Source: MH13 sp040219355
GTDB taxonomy: Bacteria; Pseudomonadota; Alphaproteobacteria; Rhizobiales; MH13
Assembly (NCBI GenBank): GCA_040219355.1
Contig: JAVJSN010000002.1
Span: forward strand, 1-64,000
DNA: 64,000 nt
Direction: 5' to 3'
The number at the start of each line of letters is the position of its first letter. The stretch's first letter is position 1. The translations under genes and the position numbers were made by a program. Below are positions 36,979 through 45,574 of the stretch, piece after piece. Under the pieces are notes generated by a model. It was not told where the DNA came from, did no database searches, and was given only the letters and a program-made list of their open reading frames with translations.

Positions 36979-39438
36979 CTAAAGAGCCTGACGAGCAAGG
37001 TCGAGATCATCCCAGGAGCGCACGCCGCGTCGGTTGGTGCGTTTGGATGGGAAGAATTCGCCCGTTACCACGTCGATGATGTCGTGTGCCTGCGGGAAAT
37101 AAGTGGTTTCCATATCAGCGCCAGGCACAATCCAGTTGGGGCAGCCGAGCACGCGCGGTGGCGCTTTCAAGTCAGCAAATCCAAAGCGGGTCACGTTGGT
37201 GGAAATGGTCATGGCGAAGCTGCCACGTTCAGACGCCTCTGACACGATGAGCAGATGCCCTGTCTTTTTCACCGATGCGAGCAGGGCATCGTAGTTGAAT
37301 GGCACCAGCGAGCGTGCATCGATGACTTCTGCTTCTATGCCACTGTCAGCCAGTTCGTCAGCGGCTGCTAGTGCGGGATAGAGCGACGGTCCAATGGTGA
37401 GCACGGTGACGTCGTTACCTTGGCGCTTGATGTCTGGTTCGCCGAGCGGGATCCGGTAATATTCCGTTGGAACGCCATCTTTCTGGAAGGTCTCGATCTG
37501 ATCGTAGAGCCGTTGGCTTTCGAAGAAGACGACCGGATCGTTGGAGGAAAGAGCCGAGCCCATCAGCCCTTTTGCGTCGTAGGGGGTTGCGGGGTAAACG
37601 ACTTTTAGACCTGGAATGTGTGCAATGAGTGATGTCCAGTCTTGCGAGTGCTGAGCGCCGTATTTGGAGCCAACCGAAGCGCGAAGCACCACCGGCATCG
37701 TAAGCAGTCCGGCGGACATGGCCTGCCATTTGGCAAGCTGATTGAAGATTTCGTCACCTGCGCGGCCAATGAAATCGCCATACATCAATTCCACCAAGCT
37801 GCGCCCACCTGCGAGAGCATGACCTATCGCAGTGGCGACGATAGCCGCCTCAGAGATAGGCGAATTGAACAGGCGGTGGTGCGGCAGGATATCGCTCAAA
37901 CCACGATAGACACCAAACGCACCGCCCCATTCGCGGCATTCTTCGCCATAGGCAATGAGGCTTTCATCGTTGGTCATATGGTGCAGCACCGCTTCGGTCA
38001 GGCCATCGCGCAGGGTGATAGTTTTAAGCCCTGATAGCCGCTTGCCATCCTCATCCAAACCAAATCGTTCTTTGCGTCCCAACTGACGGAAAGCACTGGC
38101 CTCTTCAATCGGTTTGGTCAGCGGGGCCGGCGATGAGGGCACGGCGATCTCGGTGCCGGAAAACATCATCTGGCCGATGCGGGTCGGTTTGGCCGCCACA
38201 TCCACTGGCGGTGCGATGGCTGGGTCCACGGCGGCGCGTGTCACAGCCAATATCTGCTCAGCCACAGCCTCACGCATGCTCTCAACTTCCGCGTTCGACA
38301 GAATGCCAGCCTCTGTTAGGGACGCTGCGAATTGGGTGATCGGGTCTTGTTCCGTCCAGAGCTTGATCTCATCGCGGGTGCGGTAGGCGTTTGCGTCGGT
38401 CGTCGAGTGGCCAACCAGACGATAGCATTCCACATCCAGCAGCGCGGGGCCTTTGCGTTCCACAAGCAGTTGGCGTTTGCGCGCCACGGCGTCGGCAACG
38501 GCCAGCGGGTTGGAGCCATCGACGGTTTCGGCATGCATTTGTGCGGGGTTCACGCCTGCGCCAATACGGGCCAAGCGCTCCCAGCCCATGGTTTCGCCTT
38601 TGGTCTGGCCGCCCATGGCGTAAAAATTGTTGGTGAAGAAGAAGAGCACCGGCAGGCCGCCCTTGTAATCATCCTCCCACAGCGTGTCGTACTGCGACAT
38701 GGCAGCGAAATTCATCGCCTCCCAAACCGGGCCGCAGCCCGTAGAACCGTCACCCGCGTTGGCGACCACAATGCCATCATCTTGCGCCAATTTACGGCGC
38801 AGCGCGGCACCTGTAGCGATGCCTGCGCTGGCACCGACGATGGCGTTGTTGGGATAGGCTCCAAAGGGCGGGAAAAAGGCGTGCATGGAACCACCCATGC
38901 CGCCATTGAAGCCGTTTTCGCGCATGAAAATTTCGGCCAGAAGGCCGAACAATAGCACATTTTCGCCGAGCGCTTTGTCTGTGCCACCGATATGCTTGGC
39001 AACGGTGTCGCGTAGCTTGCCGCTCTCATAAGTGTCCAAAATGCTGGACAAAGCTGCCTCATTCAGCTCGCCGATGGCGCCCAGGCCCTTGGCTATGAAC
39101 TCGCCATGGCTGCGATGGGAACCGAGAATATAATCATCGGCTTTTAGCGCCAAGGCCGCGCCAACAGCTGCACCTTCTTGGCCGATCGAAAGATGCGCTG
39201 GGCCTTTGTAGAGATAGTCAATGCCCTGATAGGCCCCGGTCCCTTTGAAGGAAGCGAGCATCGTTTCAAACTCGCGGATCACCATCATGTGGCGCAGCGT
39301 TTCTTTCAGCGCTGCATCGCCGCGGGCGTCGCGCTCGTCCTCGATAGACCTGGCATAGGCGTGGACCGGTATCGGCGTCAGCTCCAGAGCACCAGACCGG
39401 CGGGTTTCTTGCGGATCGACGAGTATTTGCTTGGGCAT
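36979..39438 (-). CDS. fused E1 alpha-beta thiamine-diphosphate-dependent dehydrogenase
   Basis: An 819-residue single-chain E1 enzyme. Residues about 40-400 are the E1 alpha part with the thiamine-diphosphate motif AGDGS near 228-232 and TNN near 269-271. The spacing of about 40 residues between them is longer than usual, with an insertion around the TLWEDDYKGG segment. Residues about 490-800 are the E1 beta part (YGEECREWGG carries the likely cofactor-activating Glu). The fused form and the following lipoyl and hydrolase genes resemble the acetoin dehydrogenase set, without an E3 or a full E2 gene here. Its own ligand could be an alpha-hydroxyketone or 2-oxo acid from the adjacent sugar pathway. 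Confidence 0.88.
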   Translation of the reverse strand: MPKQILVDPQETRRSGALELTPIPVHAYARSIEDERDARGDAALKETLRHMMVIREFETMLASFKGTGAYQGIDYLYKGPAHLSIGQEGAAVGAALALKADDYILGSHRSHGEFIAKGLGAIGELNEAALSSILDTYESGKLRDTVAKHIGGTDKALGENVLLFGLLAEIFMRENGFNGGMGGSMHAFFPPFGAYPNNAIVGASAGIATGAALRRKLAQDDGIVVANAGDGSTGCGPVWEAMNFAAMSQYDTLWEDDYKGGLPVLFFFTNNFYAMGGQTKGETMGWERLARIGAGVNPAQMHAETVDGSNPLAVADAVARKRQLLVERKGPALLDVECYRLVGHSTTDANAYRTRDEIKLWTEQDPITQFAASLTEAGILSNAEVESMREAVAEQILAVTRAAVDPAIAPPVDVAAKPTRIGQMMFSGTEIAVPSSPAPLTKPIEEASAFRQLGRKERFGLDEDGKRLSGLKTITLRDGLTEAVLHHMTNDESLIAYGEECREWGGAFGVYRGLSDILPHHRLFNSPISEAAIVATAIGHALAGGRSLVELMYGDFIGRAGDEIFNQLAKWQAMSAGLLTMPVVLRASVGSKYGAQHSQDWTSLIAHIPGLKVVYPATPYDAKGLMGSALSSNDPVVFFESQRLYDQIETFQKDGVPTEYYRIPLGEPDIKRQGNDVTVLTIGPSLYPALAAADELADSGIEAEVIDARSLVPFNYDALLASVKKTGHLLIVSEASERGSFAMTISTNVTRFGFADLKAPPRVLGCPNWIVPGADMETTYFPQAHDIIDVVTGEFFPSKRTNRRGVRSWDDLDLARQAL

Positions 39439-39547
39439 GACGCGAAGGCCTATCGGGGCTGTGCAGCAACAAAGGAAGGTTCATCCGCTAACGCACGAAT
39501 AGAACCTTTGTCAAATTCATTACGCAAATGTTCAGAAGTGGAGCACG

Positions 39548-40453
39548 CTATTGATCTTTGTTTTTGCGGTTGCCAGCGCGGGTTTTGGCAAGCACCGCTT
39601 TCATCTGCGCGAAGCGCTGCTGATCACTTTCATCGCGTGCCAGGCTGACGGCGGTAGAGAGAATGTCGATCACCACCATGGCAGAAAGACGTGACACGGT
39701 GGGCGTGTAGAGATCCGTGTTTTCCAGCGTTTCCACCAACACTCCGATATCGCAATCTTCCAGCAACGCGCTTTGTGTGCCAGTGATGCCGATAGTCGTG
39801 GCACCGCGCTCGCGGGCTAGGCGTGTTGCTTGGCGCACCTGCTCTGTTTCACCGGTGTTGGAGATGGAGACGGCAACATCACCTGGCTGCAACATCGCTG
39901 CCGTCATGATCATTTGGTGGCCATCAAGGGGTGCGCCGCAAGGCACGCCAAACAGTGGGAACTTTTGCTGCGCATCCAGTGCCACGATCGCTGAGGCGCC
40001 ATAGCCGAAAAAGTCAATCCGGTTGGCATTGCGAAGTGCATCAACTGCCTGCTGGATGGTCTGCTGATCCAGCCGAGCGCGCACCCAATTGAGGTTGGAA
40101 AGGTTGAAATCAAACACTTTACCAACAAGTGCGGCCAACGTGTCGGTTGGGGAAATGGCCGAATGGGAGGTGGTGCGCGCAAAGGCCAGCGAGCGGGCGA
40201 GTTTCACGCGCAGATCACGGAAGCCTTCGCAACCTATGGCAAGGGCAAAGCGGATCACTGTCGGTTCGCTAACACCAGAGCGGCGCGCCAGTTCAGCCAA
40301 CGTGATCGAGAGGACACTGGAGGGATCGGCGAGCACAGCTTCGGCGACGCGGCGCTCAGATTTGCGTAGGTCCGGCAGGCCGCGTGTGATCACCTCTAGG
40401 AGGTTGTCATCAACCTCCGTCGTGGCGAGTGGATGAGGGGTGTCAGAGCTCAA
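39548..40453 (-). CDS. RpiR-family transcriptional regulator
   Basis: A 301-residue regulator with an N-terminal HTH_6 domain (about 25-105; SGVSEPTVIRFALAIGCEGF) and a C-terminal SIS sugar-phosphate-binding domain (about 135-265; SISNTGETEQV). It probably senses a phosphosugar or sugar acid. It is encoded inside the long minus-strand operon, overlapping the lactonase-like gene by 11 bp. Two matching operator candidates (44465-44481 and 44611-44627) lie in the divergent region at the head of that operon, so autoregulation and control of the ABC transporter are plausible. Confidence 0.92.
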   Translation of the reverse strand: MSSDTPHPLATTEVDDNLLEVITRGLPDLRKSERRVAEAVLADPSSVLSITLAELARRSGVSEPTVIRFALAIGCEGFRDLRVKLARSLAFARTTSHSAISPTDTLAALVGKVFDFNLSNLNWVRARLDQQTIQQAVDALRNANRIDFFGYGASAIVALDAQQKFPLFGVPCGAPLDGHQMIMTAAMLQPGDVAVSISNTGETEQVRQATRLARERGATTIGITGTQSALLEDCDIGVLVETLENTDLYTPTVSRLSAMVVIDILSTAVSLARDESDQQRFAQMKAVLAKTRAGNRKNKDQ

Positions 40454-41264
40454 TCTTCAGCCTTTCACCGATCACGGGCTTGACCAGTCGCGGGCTTTGC
40501 GAGGCTGTGGCTGCATCGATGATATCTTCATCCAAGGTGTTGAAGGCAAACATGCCAAAATGGTGGGGAATCATCCAAGCTATGCCTGTATCCTGGCAAA
40601 GTGCCATCGCTTCTTCCAGAGTGAAATTGCCAGGGATGCCGGTTGCCAAACGGGTTGCATCGCGCCCGTTGACGGGCAGAAGGGCTATGTCAGGTGATAG
40701 CTGATGTACCGCTTCGGCCAATCCATCGAAGGGAATGGTGTCACCGGAGTGGTAAAGCGTCATGGTTTCGGTCTGGATTCCGTAGCCCAAGAACACCGCA
40801 TTGCCGTCGCTGTCGCGTTCCAGTGTTTCGTGGGCCGCTGGTAGAACGCGCAGAGTGAGGCCTGAGAGTGGCGAAAGCGTCTCTTGGTCAGAAACGAGGA
40901 TGAGGTTTGCATGCAGGCCGATGCGCTCGCGTGCCAGATCTCGTTTTGACCGGGGCACCACGAACGGCAAATCCGGAAATCGCCGCGCCAATGGCCCCAG
41001 TGTTTCGGGGTCCATGTGGTCAGTGTGGGCGTGGGTGACGAGGACGATATCGGGCTCGGGCAAAGCCTCCGGCGTGATCGGTGCCGACATCATGCGTTGG
41101 TGGTCATTTGTCTGCCCGGCGTATTTTTTGGCCAGACTGTCGGAAAGATAGGGGTCCATCAGCACGCGATGCGCGCCAGTGTCGAACCAGAACCCCGCTT
41201 GGCCGAGCCAACAAAGGCCGAGTTTGTCGCGCGCTGGAAACCCGGGTTGGCGGCTAATCTGCAT
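40443..41264 (-). CDS. metallo-beta-lactamase-fold hydrolase, UlaG-like
   Basis: A 273-residue metallo-beta-lactamase-fold protein. The metal motif THAHTDHMD (His78, His80, Asp82, His83) is complete, and LYHSGDT supplies the later metal ligand. It most resembles L-ascorbate 6-phosphate lactonase UlaG and relatives. A sugar-lactone or lactone-phosphate hydrolysis step would fit the dehydrogenase and aldolase genes in the same operon. It overlaps the upstream dehydrogenase by 11 bp and the downstream regulator by 11 bp. Confidence 0.85.
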   Translation of the reverse strand: MQISRQPGFPARDKLGLCWLGQAGFWFDTGAHRVLMDPYLSDSLAKKYAGQTNDHQRMMSAPITPEALPEPDIVLVTHAHTDHMDPETLGPLARRFPDLPFVVPRSKRDLARERIGLHANLILVSDQETLSPLSGLTLRVLPAAHETLERDSDGNAVFLGYGIQTETMTLYHSGDTIPFDGLAEAVHQLSPDIALLPVNGRDATRLATGIPGNFTLEEAMALCQDTGIAWMIPHHFGMFAFNTLDEDIIDAATASQSPRLVKPVIGERLKIEL

Positions 41265-42204
41265 GGCACCCGAGATGGCACTCGAGCGTGCGCATCAGAT
41301 TTTCGACCGCGGCGCGCGTTGAGCGGTCCACCGCGTTAGTGGTGAAACCCCCAATGTGGCTGGTGAGGATCACTTTTGGATGCCCTAGCAACGGGCTTGG
41401 CGCGGGTGGTTCGGTTTCAAACACATCTGTTGCGTAGCAGGCGAGCCGGTCACTCTCGAGCGCTGCCAGAAGTGCAGGTTCATCCACCAATCCCGCACGG
41501 GCGGTGTTCACCAGCACGGTGTGTGGCATGAGAGCAGCGAAGCGGGCTAGGGTCAGGAGTGGTGTGCCGTTGGCGGGCATGGGTGCGTGCAGACTGATGG
41601 CGTCGACATTGGTGAGTGCACCCTCAAGATCGACGCGCTGTAAGCATGGATGCGTAAGGCGATCATCGGGCGCAAAGGGGTCATGGGCTTTCACGTGGGC
41701 ACCAAGGTCCAGGCACATTTGCGCCAGGTCAGTGCCGATAGCGCCGAGCCCGACGATGCCGATGGTAGCGCCTTTGATTTCTCGTCCGATCTGGCGTGAC
41801 CAAGAACCGGCTCGCAACCCCTCGTGCGTCCAAACGATGTGGCGCAACCCGGCAAGGGTCAGAGAGAGGGCCAACTCGGCCACGCTGCGCGCGTTGCTGC
41901 CGGGCGTACGGCAAACAGTTATGGCGCGTTGTTCAAGCGCTTGCAGGGGCAGATTGTCAACGCCTGAGCCGTTGCGGCTGATCACTTTCAATCTGTCGGC
42001 AGCGGCGAGCACCCGTTCACTGACAGGTTCAACGCCCGCCAACCAACCTACGCAGCCGGGCAGGGCCTGCATAAGGGCATCCTCCCCAGGCGTTTCGCCA
42101 GGGCTTGGCATCACCAAATGGAAGCCAGCTTGTTCTAGCGCGGAGAGGGCCGGATGGCCTTCTTTGGAGAGCGAGCGCGGTGTGACCAGAATGCCGTTCA
42201 TCAC
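41254..42204 (-). CDS. D-isomer-specific 2-hydroxyacid dehydrogenase
   Basis: A 316-residue NAD-dependent dehydrogenase. Catalytic and cofactor features are SRNGSGVDN (Arg near 76), GLGAIGTDL near 150-160, and TSHIGG with the catalytic His near 286. It resembles phosphoglycerate dehydrogenase-type and hydroxypyruvate reductase-type proteins. It would interconvert a 2-hydroxy and a 2-oxo acid within the sugar-acid pathway. Its start overlaps the upstream gene by 4 bp; the second Met is an equally good start. Confidence 0.88.
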   Translation of the reverse strand: MMNGILVTPRSLSKEGHPALSALEQAGFHLVMPSPGETPGEDALMQALPGCVGWLAGVEPVSERVLAAADRLKVISRNGSGVDNLPLQALEQRAITVCRTPGSNARSVAELALSLTLAGLRHIVWTHEGLRAGSWSRQIGREIKGATIGIVGLGAIGTDLAQMCLDLGAHVKAHDPFAPDDRLTHPCLQRVDLEGALTNVDAISLHAPMPANGTPLLTLARFAALMPHTVLVNTARAGLVDEPALLAALESDRLACYATDVFETEPPAPSPLLGHPKVILTSHIGGFTTNAVDRSTRAAVENLMRTLECHLGCHAD

Positions 42205-43157
42205 GCGCGCCCTGTTGCGTCTGCAGCGATGGCGGCGATCTCATTAAAGGCGGGGCCTGATGTTGGGATAGCGATATCAAATACTTCGGCGATCACCTGC
42301 GTCCAGCCATGGATGAAATAAGTCCAGCCATCTTCCACTTGCAGGCCGCGCGAGGCCGCCTGCGCGTTTGCCTGATCGAGAAACACCAACTCGCCGCGAT
42401 AGTTCAGCTCCCAGATGATCCCATTTTTTGGAAACTGAGCGGCATCGCTGAGCGGCGAGCCGGGGGCGTCCTTGCCTAAACCAGTCGCATTAATGACAAG
42501 GCTGCCTGACTTCATGGATGCCAGAATGGCGTCATTGTCGTCTGCGGTCGGTGCCAGCACATACTCGACCGGAACATCGCTGCCCATGGCTTCGTGGATG
42601 CTGCGAATATGATCAAGGCGCGGCTGCGAGCGGTTGGACACGACGATACGCGCAGGCCTGTCTTTGCCGCGTGAGGCCTGCATCAGATGCCAAGTGAGCG
42701 CGATGGTTGATCCGCCAGCGCCCATACTGAAGACTTCAGCGCCGGTGTCGGCGAAATGATTGTCTGGCAAAAAACCGTCCAGCGACAGACCGGAGGATAT
42801 TGGGTCCTTGGCGTGGCAGATCAGCTTGCCTTCACGTTTCGACAGGCAACTGGTTTCGGCCATCATGGTGGCCAGCGGGTCGATCTCATCAAATTGATCG
42901 CGGCAAGCATCATAAAGATCGAGCTTGTGGGTGGTAATCAGCGCGCCGAGCGAGAGTGGATCAGATTTTAGAAATGCCACCATCTCGCGGTAGCGTTCTG
43001 GCGTGTCGTGCGGCACAAAATCAACGCCGCACATGGCAACATCGCCCAACCCGAGATGGTCCGCCCATTGCGGAAATACCTTCATAATCGAGGATTGTCC
43101 GGTCGTGACGCCGATAAAGTAAAAGGTCGGCTTGCTTGCCGGCTCGTAGCCCATCAA
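42201..43157 (-). CDS. shikimate-dehydrogenase-like oxidoreductase
   Basis: A 318-residue two-domain oxidoreductase of the AroE/YdiB superfamily. The probable catalytic pair is Lys78 (TTHK, in place of the usual TxPxK) and Asp118 (AKDPISSG, in place of NTDxxG). The dinucleotide motif GAGGS lies at 146-150. The changed substrate-binding motifs make classical shikimate dehydrogenase activity unlikely. Its place between a KDPG-type aldolase and a hydroxyacid dehydrogenase points to a sugar-acid or polyol-derived acid as substrate. It is coupled to both neighbours by 4-bp overlaps. Confidence 0.82.
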   Translation of the reverse strand: MMGYEPASKPTFYFIGVTTGQSSIMKVFPQWADHLGLGDVAMCGVDFVPHDTPERYREMVAFLKSDPLSLGALITTHKLDLYDACRDQFDEIDPLATMMAETSCLSKREGKLICHAKDPISSGLSLDGFLPDNHFADTGAEVFSMGAGGSTIALTWHLMQASRGKDRPARIVVSNRSQPRLDHIRSIHEAMGSDVPVEYVLAPTADDNDAILASMKSGSLVINATGLGKDAPGSPLSDAAQFPKNGIIWELNYRGELVFLDQANAQAASRGLQVEDGWTYFIHGWTQVIAEVFDIAIPTSGPAFNEIAAIAADATGRA

Positions 43158-43807
43158 AGGCTCTCCCGAATCTCAGAAGCGCGGGCAACGGCTTGGCGGG
43201 CGTTCTGTGTGATCTGCGACCAGTTGCCAGCGGCGATATCGGCTTTGCTGGCGATCCAAGTGCCACCTACAGCGCGCACCTGTGGCATCGACAGCCAGTC
43301 GGATAGGTTATCCAGGGTGACACCCCCGGTCGGATTGAAGCCAATACCGGTGTGGGCATAAGGGCCAGCGATGGCGTTGAGCATCTTTGGTCCGCCCGCC
43401 GGCATCGCGGGGAAAAATTTTACCATCGAGCAGCCAAGCTTCAGTGCCAGCTGGAGGTCGCTCGGTGTCATGATGCCGGGCGCGAAAGGCAAATTTTTGC
43501 CATTGGCGTGTTTGAGCACATCGGCATCAATGCCTGGGGAAAGGGCAAATTTGGCGCCCGCGTCGGCTGCCACGTCCACTTGGGACGGTGTGATAACGGT
43601 GCCCGCACCAACAAGCAGGTCTGGTCGTTCGGACGCGATGCTGGCAATGGTTTGCGCCGCAGCCTGCGTGCGGAAGGTGATTTCAGCCACCGGCAAACCG
43701 CCTTCCAGGAGTGCGTCAGCCAAGGGTAGTGCCGCTTCTGCATCATCAACAGCGATCACCGGCACCACGCCTATGGAAGCCAGTTGATCGAAAATGGAAT
43801 GAGTCAT
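43154..43807 (-). CDS. KDPG/KHG-family aldolase
   Basis: A 217-residue class I aldolase of the 2-keto-3-deoxy-6-phosphogluconate/4-hydroxy-2-oxoglutarate family. Catalytic Glu42 (VAEITFRT) and Schiff-base Lys130 (SMVKFFP) are present. It would cleave a 2-keto-3-deoxy sugar-acid phosphate to pyruvate and an aldehyde, or work on a related 2-oxo acid. The start is the ATG at 43807, 20 bp after the cupin isomerase gene; a longer frame to 43981 overlaps that gene and is rejected. Confidence 0.9.
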   Translation of the reverse strand: MTHSIFDQLASIGVVPVIAVDDAEAALPLADALLEGGLPVAEITFRTQAAAQTIASIASERPDLLVGAGTVITPSQVDVAADAGAKFALSPGIDADVLKHANGKNLPFAPGIMTPSDLQLALKLGCSMVKFFPAMPAGGPKMLNAIAGPYAHTGIGFNPTGGVTLDNLSDWLSMPQVRAVGGTWIASKADIAAGNWSQITQNARQAVARASEIRESL

Positions 43808-43826
43808 GTGGTGCCTTTCGCGGATG

Positions 43827-44447
43827 TTATGCTTGGGTGGCCAAAATGGCGTCGATCTCGGTCTGGCTTCGTTGCCGGTAGGCTGCGTTGGGTACGCTGA
43901 TCCAGCCATTGCCGTCGGCCATGATGCGCACCGCCATGCCACCGGAGCGTGCGATGACCTCATAGTCCTGGCCGGAATCAACAGGATAGCAGAAGCTCAT
44001 TACCAGCGGTGTGTCACCTGTGTTCACCGAACGGTGAATCCACAGCGGTGGCACATAGACCATGGTTTTTGGGCGGACTTCGAGGATGGAGACCTGACCG
44101 TCCGGCGCCTCCATCAGCATTAAACCCTCGCCGGACTCGCCATAATAGGTCTCGGGACGATTGGCCGTGGCGTGGATGTGCCCGCGCGTCATGAAAAACT
44201 CCTCGCCGATGCGACCGGGCTCCATGAATGTTGTGCCGAAGATCAGGTCGCCTGAGCTTGCTTGCGGCCGCACATCTTCCACCGAGTAAACAATCCGATC
44301 ACCGCTATCTTTGAGCGTCTTGGCAAAAGCTGATGCATCGCCATAAAGGCCATCCAGATCCGACAAGTGCTTTTGGTAGCGCCCGGTATGGGCAGCGAGG
44401 GCCCCCGTCTCAGGGTCTATGGTATGCGCTGTTGGCGTCACCAGCAT
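43827..44447 (-). CDS. cupin-type glucose-6-phosphate isomerase-like protein
   Basis: A 206-residue protein of the archaeal-type phosphoglucose isomerase family. The metal-binding cupin motif GHIH (His90, His92), Glu99 and a later His in WIHRS are all present. It would interconvert an aldose and ketose phosphate, though other substrates are known for such cupins. It is the first gene of the long minus-strand operon, preceded by GAGGAG, and its start lies 17 bp from an RpiR-type operator candidate. Confidence 0.85.
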   Translation of the reverse strand: MLVTPTAHTIDPETGALAAHTGRYQKHLSDLDGLYGDASAFAKTLKDSGDRIVYSVEDVRPQASSGDLIFGTTFMEPGRIGEEFFMTRGHIHATANRPETYYGESGEGLMLMEAPDGQVSILEVRPKTMVYVPPLWIHRSVNTGDTPLVMSFCYPVDSGQDYEVIARSGGMAVRIMADGNGWISVPNAAYRQRSQTEIDAILATQA

Positions 44448-44464
44448 GCTGAACTCCTCAAAAT

Positions 44465-44481
44465 TTGTAGTAGAATTACCT
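44465..44481. promoter_or_regulatory. RpiR-type operator candidate A
   Basis: TTGTAGTAGAATTACCT contains the half-sites GTAGT and ATTAC around a 3-base centre, the spacing seen in HexR/RpiR operators (TGTART-nnn-AYTACA). It lies directly upstream of the cupin isomerase gene. The core (44467-44479) matches the second site at 11 of 13 positions on the same strand. Confidence 0.6.
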
Positions 44482-44610
44482 GAAGAATGAAAAATGGCAA
44501 CTGAATGATGCCGATATTGACCAATAATCCGCTGTTGAGCAGCAATTTCGCGTGATTTGGCAAAACTTTTGTATTTTTGGTTCATCAAAAGTCGGTGACA
44601 TGTTAGTTTT

Positions 44611-44627
44611 TCATAGTAGAACTACAA
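44611..44627. promoter_or_regulatory. RpiR-type operator candidate B
   Basis: TCATAGTAGAACTACAA has the core ATAGTAGAACTAC (44613-44625), with GTAGT/ACTAC-type half-sites on a 3-base centre. It lies about 60 bases upstream of the first ABC permease gene and pairs with site A on the other side of the divergent promoter region. Confidence 0.6.
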
Positions 44628-44686
44628 AAATGGGTTGAACTCTGCGTCAGTTCGAGGCAACCTTCAAAAAAACGAAGGGAGTGAGG

Positions 44687-45574
44687 ATGCACGGGGACGC
44701 AGTACGCCATGACAAGGTGAAGTACGCCTTCATCTGGCCGGCGTTTATCATCGTGCTGGTGATATCGATCTTCCCGCTTATCTATGCGCTCACCGTCAGC
44801 TTCCAGTCGGTTCGCTTGGTGCCGCCACTTCCGCCACGCTTTGTCGGCGTCGACAACTATGTTGATATTCTTTCATCGCAGCGTTTTTGGGGGTCGACCT
44901 GGACCACGGCGACCATCGTTTTCGTGTCCGTTGCTTTTCAGTATGCGCTGGGGTTCCTGTTGGCCCTCGCGCTGCACCACAATGTGCGCGGATCTTCGCT
45001 CTACCGGGTGGTTTTCCTGCTGCCCATGTTCATTGCCCCGGTCTGCGTGGCGCTGATCGCTCGCATGGTGTTCCATCCCTATTTGGGGCCAGTGAACGAC
45101 GCCATGGTTGGTCTGGGCTTTGGCAATCTGCCCTTCCTGACCGAGCCAGCCTTGGCAATCATGGTGCTGATTTCTATCGAAACCTGGCAGTGGACGCCTT
45201 TTGTGACGCTGCTCATGCTGGCTGGATTGCAGAGCATGCCAAGTGAGGTCTTTGAGGCGGCGCGTGTGGACGATATTGGTCCGTGGAGGCGCTTCTGGGA
45301 CCTCACATTTCCGATGCTTTTGCCGCTGTCGGTGGCGGTGATTTTTATTCGCCTGATCGAAGGTTTCAAGGTCATCGACACGGTGTTCGTGCTCACTGGT
45401 GGTGGGCCAGGTACGGCGACCGAAACGCTGACACTTTTTGCCTACAATGAGGGCTTCAAGAAATTCAATCTCGGCATGACATCGGCGCTCTCCTTCGTCT
45501 TCCTGATTGTCGTGATCGTGTTTGGCACGATCTATCTGGCTGCCGCTCGCCGCCTGATGCGCAGGTACGCATGA
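44687..45574 (+). CDS. carbohydrate ABC transporter permease (CUT1, MalF/UgpA-like)
   Basis: A 295-residue permease with six membrane segments and the EAA loop (EAARVDDIGPWRRF near 195-210). The start ATG at 44687 is five bases behind AAGGGAG; a GTG six bases upstream is the alternative. It is the first gene of a six-gene forward operon and pairs with the next permease to form a sugar channel. Confidence 0.93.
   Translation: MHGDAVRHDKVKYAFIWPAFIIVLVISIFPLIYALTVSFQSVRLVPPLPPRFVGVDNYVDILSSQRFWGSTWTTATIVFVSVAFQYALGFLLALALHHNVRGSSLYRVVFLLPMFIAPVCVALIARMVFHPYLGPVNDAMVGLGFGNLPFLTEPALAIMVLISIETWQWTPFVTLLMLAGLQSMPSEVFEAARVDDIGPWRRFWDLTFPMLLPLSVAVIFIRLIEGFKVIDTVFVLTGGGPGTATETLTLFAYNEGFKKFNLGMTSALSFVFLIVVIVFGTIYLAAARRLMRRYA

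Noticed and set aside
39500..39528. Third RpiR operator upstream of the E1 gene
   Set aside because: Only one half-site resembles the consensus; the second half does not.
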